A DNA stretch of 5,210 nucleotides from JAQVWU01 sp964628455 (GTDB lineage Bacteria > Bacillota > Clostridia > Oscillospirales > CAG-272): the NCBI GenBank assembly GCA_964628455.1, contig CAZVPD010000214.1, positions 1 to 5,210 on the forward strand, written 5' to 3'. Positions 1 to 5,210 of this stretch are shown here, in pieces. The notes below the pieces were generated by a model that saw only the letters and a list, made by a program, of their open reading frames with translations, ran no database searches and had not been told where the DNA came from. Position numbers and translations under genes: made by a program. Numbering within the stretch: position 1 is the first letter of the stretch; every line of letters starts with the position of its first letter.

Positions 1-998
1 AAAAAATCAAACATAGAGATATCGATCTCCGCAAATACAGATTGTCCTTTCACGAACAAATCCGCCAGCGCATATGTTTTTTTATATACATAACTTTTCT
101 CCATAAACAGATCATGTATAAGAACGCACGCATCCATAAAACGGGTGCTGGATCCTGCCGAAAAATAGGGGATATCGCCGTCATCTTTTTTCAGCAGCAG
201 TTCACCGCACGCAACCCAGCCGTTGGCAAGAGTGCTGGCAATATTTCCACTGTATAAACCATACTGATCATTTTCATCCATTTTAGTGTCGCCGTTTATA
301 TCCACCGACCCCTGCGAAGCCAGCTTGTCAAGCACCTCATACGTCCATGTCCCGTTATAGGTCATATCGTATAAATCGGTGCTTTCCGCTATGCCCATGG
401 AAGACATCAGACCGGTGTTAAAAATAACACACGACAGCAGCTTATAAGCCCTCTGATTAAAGGTCGAAGCTGCAAAATAGATATGCCCGTTGATCGACAT
501 GCTGTCCGTAAATCCCCAATACGGCGCACCCAGGTCCAGATACTCGATCGTATCGAGCGGCAGGATCAAACCGTTCTGCATCATCTCAACGATGAACGAA
601 TCGATGTTTGTAACCGCGTCATACGTGGAATCATTTGAATAAACCAGTTCGTTGACCGCAGATGAAATCGTCCACATATCATGCAGCGTTTCCTCTATCG
701 TAATATTCAGACGGTCCTCGATGTTTATCTTCGCGTTATAGATCGCATCGTTTACTACCTCGCCGTTCTGTTCCTGCACAAAATACGTGCCGTAAAAATT
801 ATCCGGAGAAAGCATGTTGAAAAGTGCGCCGTCATACTTTAAATTTTCCGGCAGACTGTCCCTAAGTTCGGTTTCCGGTTCTGTTATCGTTGCGGCGGGA
901 AGGCTGTCCTGCCGGACCTCGCTGACGGGTATGTTTTCCGTACATGCCGCAATAAAAAAAACCAAAACCGCTGTTACGCCGTATAATGCTTTTTTCAT
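1..998 (-). CDS. Extracellular solute-binding lipoprotein of an ABC transporter, probably sugar (C-terminus cut by window edge)
   Basis: The gene reads leftward from an ATG at 998 and stays open to the window edge, giving 332 residues; family members usually have roughly 430-550, so the C-terminal part is missing. Residues 1-19 form a lipoprotein signal: two lysines, a hydrophobic stretch (LYGVTAVLVFF) and the lipobox IAAC, with Cys19 as the lipidated residue. A linker rich in Glu, Pro and Thr follows to about residue 50. The part from about 84 (VNDAIYNAKINIEDRLNITI) is typical of Firmicutes family 1 solute-binding proteins. Residues 233-244 form an EF-hand-like loop, D-x-N-x-D-x-K-x-D-x-x-D, followed by QYGL, often seen in sugar-binding members. 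The start is supported by a strong ribosome site, GGGAGGG at 1004-1010, five bases upstream. Expected role: ligand capture on the outer face of the membrane and delivery to permeases encoded elsewhere. The ligand cannot be read from sequence; a carbohydrate is inferred from the family. Confidence 0.88.
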   Translation of the reverse strand, partial: MKKALYGVTAVLVFFIAACTENIPVSEVRQDSLPAATITEPETELRDSLPENLKYDGALFNMLSPDNFYGTYFVQEQNGEVVNDAIYNAKINIEDRLNITIEETLHDMWTISSAVNELVYSNDSTYDAVTNIDSFIVEMMQNGLILPLDTIEYLDLGAPYWGFTDSMSINGHIYFAASTFNQRAYKLLSCVIFNTGLMSSMGIAESTDLYDMTYNGTWTYEVLDKLASQGSVDINGDTKMDENDQYGLYSGNIASTLANGWVACGELLLKKDDGDIPYFSAGSSTRFMDACVLIHDLFMEKSYVYKKTYALADLFVKGQSVFAEIDISMFDF

Positions 999-1125
999 AA
1001 ACGCCCTCCCGAATGCGAATTTATTATTTAATCTTAAAACGAAGGTTCATATCCCGAATTTCAAACAGGACAATGTTTTTATTTAAATATCTGTCTTCAG
1101 GAAAAGATGAAGTGTTATGACAAAA

Positions 1126-1154
1126 ATTGTATCACGAAAACGTTTAAATTGCAA
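1126..1154 (-). promoter_or_regulatory. Sigma-A promoter of the solute-binding lipoprotein gene
   Basis: Read on the minus strand, there is a -35 box TTGCAA at 1149-1154, a 17-base spacer and a -10 box TACAAT at 1126-1131. The -10 is preceded by TGA, which makes an extended -10 (TGnTACAAT). Transcription should begin near 1119, leaving a leader of about 120 nt before the ATG at 998. Both boxes and the spacing match the vegetative consensus well; the start site itself is predicted. Confidence 0.72.
1135..1148. promoter_or_regulatory. Possible LacI-family or CcpA (cre-like) operator inside the lipoprotein promoter
   Basis: The 14 bases CGAAAACGTTTAAA are centred on CG, with a perfect core palindrome AAACGTTT at 1138-1145. 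Compared with a cre-type consensus TGAAANCGNTTTCA they match at 9 of the 12 specified positions; the right half is poor. The site fills most of the spacer between the -35 and -10 boxes, where a bound repressor would block the polymerase. Catabolite or LacI-type control is common for sugar-binding protein genes. The partial match and A/T-rich context make chance a real alternative. Confidence 0.35.
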
Positions 1155-1240
1155 CAGCAATCATTTCTTCGTTCCGGCGGAATTAAGGACGGATATAAAA
1201 GAACAACACCGCTGTTTCAGGACATAACAGATTCCGGGGA

Positions 1241-1269
1241 TTGACATGAAACATACCGGGTGTTATACT
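1241..1269 (+). promoter_or_regulatory. Strong sigma-A promoter of the GNAT gene
   Basis: A perfect -35 box TTGACA (1241-1246) is followed by a 17-base spacer and a -10 box TATACT (1264-1269), one mismatch from consensus. TG at 1261-1262 adds an extended -10 element. This is the best promoter in the window. Transcription should start near 1276, giving a leader of about 140 nt before the preferred start codon at 1416. There is no obvious operator on it, which suggests constitutive expression. Confidence 0.82.
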
Positions 1270-1402
1270 GAAAAATATTTTCAATGTTCTGAATGATGTC
1301 GAAAGGCAAATATAAAACGAAACAAACAGAACCATAACGCACGGAAACGATGATTAACCTGTACAGCCCGGATTCAGACATCTGTTTTCGCTGCCTGGGG
1401 GA

Positions 1403-1408
1403 AGAGGG
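1403..1408 (+). promoter_or_regulatory. Ribosome binding site deciding the GNAT start
   Basis: AGAGGG lies seven bases before the ATG at 1416, within a purine run from about 1397 to 1410. The alternative in-frame ATG at 1350 has only GGAAA three bases upstream, which is a poor match and too close. This favours the start at 1416 over the longer reading. Confidence 0.65.
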
Positions 1409-1415
1409 AATAAAC

Positions 1416-2396
1416 ATGTTCGCAGTAAGAATCGCATCCGAAACCGACGCGGAGATCCTTTCCGGGATACAAAAACAGGCATTTTTGCCTTTATACGAAA
1501 AATATCATGACCCGAACAACCCGTATCTGCGCAGAACGGACGATATGCTGCATAAGATCCATACACCTGCCTTCCGCTGTTTTGCCATACTGGACGATGA
1601 TAAAATCATCGGCGGTATTTTTTACAGACGCGGCGGGAGAGAAACCCCTGTCGATCTTCCGTGCGACCGCGAATATTATCTTCAAAGGATCTTTGTCGCT
1701 CCTGCGCATCAGGGAAAAGGCGCGGCTTCCGGTGCGATTCGACTTTGTGAAAACGAACTGCATGACGCCGTGAAATTTACGGTCGAATTTCCGGCGGATT
1801 TACTGAAGAACAGAAGGTGCTATGAAAAGGCGGGCTACAGGGATACCGGAAAGAGGTTTGAAGCGGAAAAAGGACTGATCCTCGCCTGCTTTGAAAAGGA
1901 AACCGGTAAAGCAGCAGATCAGATACGTCCGGTCTGTTATGATATGCTGCCGGATGTTCTTGATGTGATCCGCGCGGGTTTCGCTGCCGCTGCCGCCGAA
2001 TTCGGGCTGACGCGTGAAAACTGCCCCAGGGATACAAGCTTTATCCCGATCGAAACTCTTCAGACGCATATGCAGCTGGGATGGTACATGTTCGGCCTGT
2101 TTGATGGAGAAAAACTCATCGGCTATGCATCGCTTTCCGATGAGGGAGACAGCGTTTACGAGCTGCATAGCCTTGCCGTGCTGCGGGAATACCGCAATAA
2201 AGGCTGCGGCAAGGCGCTTCTTGACCACGCGAAGGAAAAAGTCCGTGCTTTCGGCGGGACAAAAATAGAAATCGGCATCATCGAAGAAAATAAAGTGCTG
2301 AAGGAATGGTATCGGAAAAACGGATTCGCACATACCGGCACAAAGAAATTCGATCACCTGCCGTTCACGTCGGGGTATATGGAGTGGGGCGTATAA
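1416..2396 (+). CDS. Tandem-domain GNAT family N-acetyltransferase
   Basis: The protein of 326 residues (348 if the ATG at 1350 were used) contains two GNAT domains in a row, about residues 3-160 and 168-326. GNAT enzymes move an acetyl group from acetyl-CoA to an amine. Each half has the acetyl-CoA pyrophosphate loop (Q/R-x-x-G-x-G/A). In the first it is Q99-G-K-G-A-A, after the strand LQRIFVAP. In the second it is R260-N-K-G-C-G, after LHSLAVLREY. Each half also ends in the usual motif B: NRRCYEKAGYRDTG near 132-145 and LKEWYRKNGFAHTG near 295-308. There is no signal peptide, so it should be cytoplasmic. The start at 1416 has the better ribosome site, and the GNAT fold begins right there (FAVRIASETDAE); the 22 extra residues of the longer form look unlike a GNAT start. 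The gene stands alone with its own promoter and converges with the next gene. The substrate (small molecule, antibiotic, peptide or protein) is not predictable. Confidence 0.88.
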   Translation: MFAVRIASETDAEILSGIQKQAFLPLYEKYHDPNNPYLRRTDDMLHKIHTPAFRCFAILDDDKIIGGIFYRRGGRETPVDLPCDREYYLQRIFVAPAHQGKGAASGAIRLCENELHDAVKFTVEFPADLLKNRRCYEKAGYRDTGKRFEAEKGLILACFEKETGKAADQIRPVCYDMLPDVLDVIRAGFAAAAAEFGLTRENCPRDTSFIPIETLQTHMQLGWYMFGLFDGEKLIGYASLSDEGDSVYELHSLAVLREYRNKGCGKALLDHAKEKVRAFGGTKIEIGIIEENKVLKEWYRKNGFAHTGTKKFDHLPFTSGYMEWGV

Positions 2397-2475
2397 AACG
2401 ATATGCCCGATACCGTCTGTTTTTCACGGGTAGTCCGATCGTAATCCAGACGCGGGAATTAAAGCGTCATGCCGT

Positions 2476-2528
2476 AAAAAAAGCGGAATATAACCGGAAG
2501 AACAAACGATCCGGATATATTCCGCTTT
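2476..2528 (-). terminator. Rho-independent terminator of the GH20/toroid operon
   Basis: Arms 2483-2497 and 2511-2525 pair over 15 positions with one A-A mismatch (2493/2515), around a 13-nt loop. On the minus strand the hairpin is followed directly by seven T (2482-2476), the hallmark of intrinsic termination. It lies 21 nt beyond the stop codon of the minus-strand gene ending at 2550. On the plus strand the hairpin is followed only by TTTGCG, so it would be a weaker stop for the convergent GNAT transcript, whose coding part ends 79 nt earlier. Confidence 0.88.
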
Positions 2529-2549
2529 GCGATGACTTCTGCAGCGGAT

Positions 2550-3506
2550 TTAATTTTTTATCATGTCACTGTAAACCGCGGGTTTGTAACAACGCAGGAC
2601 CCTCAGAACCCGCAGCGTATTCCACCGGCTGTCCCCGCCTGTTTTTTCCATATCGAAATGAACCTTTCCCTGATGTTTGTGCTGTACCGGCCAGCGGCCG
2701 TTCTCCCTTTTTTTACCGATCATGATCTCAAGCGCTTCCTCCATGCGGGAGTCATAGCTTTTTCCCGCGGAATAAAAATAATCCAAGCACCTTAATATAT
2801 CGTATTTCCAACGGCAGGGATAGGAGAGCATGAGCATCGCCGGATGTATGATCTCACCGGTATGAACCGATCTGAACAGTTTCTTTTTGAGGATAAATTC
2901 TTCGGCGGCGGGTATTTTCTCTTTTATTTCCCCTGACCTGTGATCATATCCGTTTGTCAGGTAATCGTGAAAGGCTTCGAGCACCGTCAGGGTGGTGTGC
3001 AGCGAACTGTGTTTGTCCCCTCTGTCCCAGCTGCAGTTCCATCCTCCGTCGGGATACTGCTTGGAGAGAATATAATCCTTTATTTCATCTGTTTTATGCG
3101 ACTTTATCCCCGCATAGCAGCAGATGGAGAGTATCATGGCTGCGACGCACAGATCCTGATACCGGTCTTTCCCCGTCCGGCCTTCATCATGCCACATCCC
3201 GTTTAATAAGATCCCGCTGCTTTCCGCGTATTCCGGATTTAAGGGACTCAGTCCCATGTTCTTCAGCTGAAGCAGCGTGTAATGCGTCGATATCCATTTG
3301 GGTGTGTATAAGCCGTTTCCCCATAAACCCGTTTTGGGGTCCCGAAACTCAAGCAGCCTTTTGCACCACCCCTCAAGAGCGGTTCTCTCCTGTATCTCCT
3401 TCAGAACTTCGCTCTTTTCATCCAGCAGGTCCCTGCGGGTCTGATATTGAACCGAGACATCCCCTCCGGAAAGCCATGTTATGACTTCCGGCATTACGGC
3501 TTTCAT
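2550..3506 (-). CDS. Squalene-cyclase/prenyltransferase-like alpha/alpha-toroid protein, function unknown
   Basis: The protein has 318 residues, no signal peptide and no clear membrane segment. It resembles the repeat fold of squalene cyclases and protein prenyltransferases. Residues 150-156 (QYPDGGW) match the core of a QW repeat (Q-x3-5-G-x-W, here with GG-W), and 267-272 (RENGRW) look like a second, degenerate one. Other distinctive stretches are NCSWDRGDKHSSLHTTLTVL (157-176) and SRWNTLRVLRVLRCY (293-307). The DxDDTA motif of hopene/squalene cyclases is absent, and the length is about half that of those enzymes, so terpene cyclase activity is not supported. Such proteins occur in Clostridia as uncharacterised; that is recollection, not a search. 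The ATG at 3506 has a strong ribosome site, AAGGAG at 3513-3518, six bases upstream. It follows the GH20 stop codon by 17 nt, so it should be co-transcribed as the second gene of that operon; a terminator follows it. A role in handling glycan or a glycoconjugate is only guilt by association. Confidence 0.8.
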   Translation of the reverse strand: MKAVMPEVITWLSGGDVSVQYQTRRDLLDEKSEVLKEIQERTALEGWCKRLLEFRDPKTGLWGNGLYTPKWISTHYTLLQLKNMGLSPLNPEYAESSGILLNGMWHDEGRTGKDRYQDLCVAAMILSICCYAGIKSHKTDEIKDYILSKQYPDGGWNCSWDRGDKHSSLHTTLTVLEAFHDYLTNGYDHRSGEIKEKIPAAEEFILKKKLFRSVHTGEIIHPAMLMLSYPCRWKYDILRCLDYFYSAGKSYDSRMEEALEIMIGKKRENGRWPVQHKHQGKVHFDMEKTGGDSRWNTLRVLRVLRCYKPAVYSDMIKN

Positions 3507-3523
3507 AATTCTCTCCTTTTTAT

Positions 3524-4939
3524 CTAATTCCGGATGACGGCGTCGGCGATAACGAGTAATTTCTGCAGGCGGTCGCCGAATTCGGCGTCCTCAAGACAGC
3601 GCCTGACGGACCACGTCCGTTCGCAGAGCGCGGGCAGCTTTTCCTTTATCGGCTGAATATCCTGCCGATAGGTGCATTCCCACGCGCATAACTGGGCGCC
3701 CAGTACTTTTTCGGTCGGCTGCACATGAATGGGATTGAGATGGGCGACGGAATTCACCCAGAAATGCTGCCAGTTGTAAACGTTCCAGTTCAGGATATCA
3801 TAAGGCGTCCAGCGGTTGGACGGAATGATATACAGCGGCTGCCAGGAAGCGTTTATAATATCAAATCCCTCGGCGAGAAGGTCGGGGATATAGTGGTAAT
3901 AATTTTCCCAGGATATCACGACCACATCGCGGGAAACTTTCTCCGACCCTTCTTTGGGGAATCCTTCCCATACGATCGGCGTGCGCCCATGGGCGAATAC
4001 GATATTGGTCATATTTACGATAAAATCGGTATAGAGCGCTTTCACCGAGGTGATGCCCTCTCTCTGCATATACGAACGGCAGTCCGTGCAGTGATCCCAT
4101 GCTTCAATGGCCGCCTCGTCCCCGCCGATATGAATATACGGGGAAGTAGGGAACATTCCGCAGATCTCGCCGAAAATTTTATCAAGATTGGAATAAATGT
4201 CGGGTTTACCCGCACAGAGGATGTTTTTATTTTCCGGTCCGTCCGCGCACGCGAAAAGTTCCGGGTAAGCGCCGAGCATCGCATCCGAATGCCCGGGCGC
4301 CTCGAATTCGGGGATGATGGTGATCCCGCGCGCACCGGCATACGCGACCAGCCGCACGATCTGTTCTTCCGTATAATGCCTGCCCTCGGTAGGCAGCTTA
4401 GGAAATATGCGGGAAGGAAGCGTGTAACTCTGGCTGTCGATAAAATGCAGATGGAGATAATTCGCCTTATATAAAAAGCACAGGTCCACATAATCCAGCA
4501 AATTATTAAAAGTATGCCACTGCCGCGCCAGGTCTACCATCAGCGTCCTGAACCCGCAGTCGGGATAATCGTAAACCGAGGCTGCCGGGACGCTGATTTT
4601 ATTGCCGGCGGTCGTCATCATCTGCAGAAGCGTGGAAAGCGCATATCCGATGCCGGACAGGTCACACGCGTAAAGCCTGACGCCGTCCGCCGTTTCGATC
4701 CGGTAATGCCCTTTTTTCATGCGGCAGTCAAAAATAAGTTCTACCGCACCGGGTCTGTCGTCAAACTTCATACCGAGGATTTTTTCTGCATAACAGGCAA
4801 AAGCGTCCCGGATGTCGGACCAGTCCGGTTTTGACGTAAAAATCGAAGGTGTTATTTCCATAAAGGCAAAATTGCCGTTATTGTCGGCGCCCGATACTTC
4901 TTTCGGCGTCGGCAGTATACCGAGGTTTGTCAATTTCAT
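3524..4939 (-). CDS. Family 20 glycoside hydrolase (beta-N-acetylhexosaminidase), cytoplasmic
   Basis: The enzyme removes terminal beta-linked GlcNAc or GalNAc from oligosaccharides by substrate-assisted catalysis. It has 471 residues. About 1-125 form the small alpha/beta domain typical of GH20 (GHYRIETADGVRLYA, then IGYALSTLLQMM). About 128-450 form the TIM barrel. Landmarks are R139 in LMVDLARQWH (substrate-binding Arg), LHLHFIDSQ at 162-170, IIPEFEAPGHS at 208-218, and the catalytic Asp-Glu pair D274-E275 in IHIGGDEAAIEAW. Active-site Trp candidates are W324, W344, W366 and W420 (LGAQLCAWE), and ALCERTWS at 437-444 is the usual end of the barrel. All key residues are present, so it should be active. 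No signal peptide is visible, so it probably acts on imported oligosaccharides. It is the first gene of an operon with the toroid-like gene 17 nt downstream. The ATG at 4939 has only a modest ribosome site, AAAGGG at 4950-4955. GalNAc versus GlcNAc preference, and exo-lacto-N-biosidase activity, cannot be separated here. Confidence 0.94.
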   Translation of the reverse strand: MKLTNLGILPTPKEVSGADNNGNFAFMEITPSIFTSKPDWSDIRDAFACYAEKILGMKFDDRPGAVELIFDCRMKKGHYRIETADGVRLYACDLSGIGYALSTLLQMMTTAGNKISVPAASVYDYPDCGFRTLMVDLARQWHTFNNLLDYVDLCFLYKANYLHLHFIDSQSYTLPSRIFPKLPTEGRHYTEEQIVRLVAYAGARGITIIPEFEAPGHSDAMLGAYPELFACADGPENKNILCAGKPDIYSNLDKIFGEICGMFPTSPYIHIGGDEAAIEAWDHCTDCRSYMQREGITSVKALYTDFIVNMTNIVFAHGRTPIVWEGFPKEGSEKVSRDVVVISWENYYHYIPDLLAEGFDIINASWQPLYIIPSNRWTPYDILNWNVYNWQHFWVNSVAHLNPIHVQPTEKVLGAQLCAWECTYRQDIQPIKEKLPALCERTWSVRRCLEDAEFGDRLQKLLVIADAVIRN

Positions 4940-4964
4940 ATCCTGTCATCCCTTTCTTTTTTTC

Positions 4965-4993
4965 AGTATAATATAATTCCTGCCGTTTGTCTA
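4965..4993 (-). promoter_or_regulatory. Sigma-A promoter of the GH20/toroid operon
   Basis: Read on the minus strand, -35 TAGACA (4988-4993) and -10 TATACT (4965-4970) are separated by 17 bases. Each box is one mismatch from consensus. The predicted start near 4958 would leave a very short leader of about 19 nt, with the ribosome site AAAGGG almost at the 5' end. An overlapping TATATT at 4970-4975 could shift the start by a few bases upstream. The promoter sits just downstream of the previous gene's terminator, so the operon is an independent unit. Confidence 0.7.
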
Positions 4994-5004
4994 TGATTTT
5001 TGAT

Positions 5005-5041
5005 AAAAAAGGCATGCCGCTGACCGGTCATGCCTTTTTTT
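5005..5041 (-). terminator. Rho-independent terminator after the right-hand membrane-protein gene
   Basis: GGCATG (5011-5016) pairs with CATGCC (5029-5034), and the inner CCG/CGG at 5017-5019 and 5025-5027 can extend the stem past a one-base bulge. The stem is flanked by six A on the left and seven T on the right, so it has a U-tract on either strand and is potentially bidirectional. On the minus strand it lies 23 nt past the stop codon of the gene ending at 5065. Its position explains why the GH20 operon needs its own promoter. Confidence 0.86.
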
Positions 5042-5064
5042 ACCGGGTTCCGCGCTGACGGCGT

Positions 5065-5210
5065 TCAGACCGGTTTTTGTGTTTTATTTTTCGTTTTGCG
5101 GTAAGCTGCAAGCATGCTTGCAGTATGCAGGATAAGGAGCGGGGGTATGATAAATATGCCTTTCGCGTGGATCATGAGAAGATTGGTGTCGGGCAGCATG
5201 AGCCGTCCGA
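5065..5210 (-). CDS. C-terminal end of a membrane protein, unidentified (start beyond window)
   Basis: On the minus strand one frame stays open from the right edge to a TGA at 5065-5067, giving 47 residues. They begin GRLMLPDTNLLMIHAKG, continue with a hydrophobic segment long enough to cross a membrane (GIFIIPPLLILHTASMLAAY), and end in a strongly basic tail (RKTKNKTQKPV). A last helix followed by a basic tail is what a polytopic membrane protein with a cytoplasmic C-terminus looks like. A terminator 23 nt after the stop codon supports a real gene on this strand. The family cannot be recognised from so little sequence. The alternative is a plus-strand gene starting at 5147 with a good ribosome site; both cannot easily be right. 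Confidence 0.6.
   Translation of the reverse strand, partial: GRLMLPDTNLLMIHAKGIFIIPPLLILHTASMLAAYRKTKNKTQKPV
5106..5123. repeat. Perfect 18-bp palindrome CTGCAAGCATGCTTGCAG
   Basis: The 18 bases equal their own reverse complement. On the minus strand they lie inside the last codons of the membrane-protein fragment (around TASMLA). On the plus strand they lie 23 bases before an ATG at 5147 that has a good ribosome site. The palindrome is certain as sequence; a function as an operator is unproven. Confidence 0.6.

Larger units (their letters stand above)
999..1415. other. Divergent intergenic control region
   Basis: This 417-base stretch separates the leftward lipoprotein gene from the rightward GNAT gene. 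It holds one good promoter for each, a leader of about 120 nt before the lipoprotein and one of about 140 nt before the GNAT gene, and a few small inverted repeats (AAACGTTT at 1138-1145, TTCCGGCGGAA at 1172-1182). It is visibly richer in A and T than the flanking genes. I saw no riboswitch, RNA gene or convincing terminator in it. Confidence 0.8.

Noticed and set aside
42..257. Plus-strand open frame of 71 codons opposite the lipoprotein gene
   Set aside because: The minus-strand lipoprotein frame is open throughout with a lipobox and a good ribosome site; the plus frame shows no protein features.
1026..1052. Eight-codon leader peptide on the minus strand (MNLRFKIK) before the lipoprotein gene
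   Set aside because: The upstream bases do not form a convincing ribosome site and no attenuator hairpin follows; very short frames like this are expected by chance.
814..1086. Plus-strand open frame of 90 codons over the lipoprotein start
   Set aside because: It is antisense to the signal peptide region and runs into the A/T-rich leader; no ribosome site supports it.
1172..1182. Inverted repeat TTCCGGCGGAA upstream of the lipoprotein promoter as an operator
   Set aside because: The five-base arms are too short to separate from chance, and it lies more than 50 bases upstream of the predicted transcript start.
1800..2357. Minus-strand open frame of 185 codons opposite the GNAT gene
   Set aside because: It has no domain character and sits opposite two well-formed GNAT domains.
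2407..2437. Hairpin around TACC...GGGTA as a separate GNAT terminator
   Set aside because: The stem is only four or five pairs with a bulge and no T-run follows it; the larger hairpin at 2476-2528 is the better candidate.
2306..2725. Plus-strand open frame of 139 codons across the convergent gap
   Set aside because: It overlaps the ends of two convergent genes and reads through the terminator hairpin; the protein is low-quality and lacks motifs.
2954..3484. Plus-strand open frame of 176 codons opposite the toroid-protein gene
   Set aside because: It is antisense to a gene with a strong ribosome site and operon context, and its composition (rich in Ser, Pro, Arg, Cys) is that of a shadow frame.
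3725..4474. Plus-strand open frame of 249 codons opposite the GH20 gene
   Set aside because: It lies wholly inside the antisense of a clear GH20 gene with all catalytic motifs, has no recognisable domain and no good ribosome site; it is a shadow frame.

Overview
The window looks like chromosomal DNA of a low-to-mid GC Gram-positive bacterium, most likely a carbohydrate-using member of the Clostridia. The grounds are purine-rich Shine-Dalgarno sites, consensus-like sigma-A promoters, strong hairpin-plus-U-tract terminators, a Firmicutes-style solute-binding lipoprotein and a leaderless family 20 glycosidase. The genus cannot be read from the sequence.

Layout, left to right. (1) 1-998, minus strand: the N-terminal 332 residues of an extracellular solute-binding lipoprotein of a probable sugar ABC transporter, cut by the window edge. 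(2) 999-1415: a divergent control region with one promoter for the lipoprotein (minus) and a near-consensus promoter for the next gene (plus). (3) 1416-2396, plus strand: a tandem GNAT acetyltransferase with two acetyl-CoA binding loops. (4) 2397-2549: a convergent gap holding a strong terminator for the minus-strand genes. (5) 2550-3506 and 3524-4939, minus strand: a two-gene operon read from the right, in which a GH20 beta-N-acetylhexosaminidase is followed 17 nt later by a protein resembling the alpha/alpha-toroid fold of squalene cyclases and prenyltransferases, of unknown function. (6) 4940-5064: the operon's promoter and the terminator of the gene to its right. (7) 5065-5210, minus strand: the C-terminal end of a membrane protein that runs off the window.

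The plausible common theme is carbohydrate use. The lipoprotein would capture an oligosaccharide outside the cell, and the GH20 enzyme, which has no export signal, would release terminal N-acetylhexosamines inside the cell. The lipoprotein and the GH20 are separated by the oppositely oriented GNAT gene, so they are not in one transcript, and a functional link between them is inference only. The least understood element is the toroid-like protein paired with the GH20. Nothing in the window points to a CRISPR array, insertion sequence, rRNA or tRNA, and I see no clear evidence of an entirely new system.
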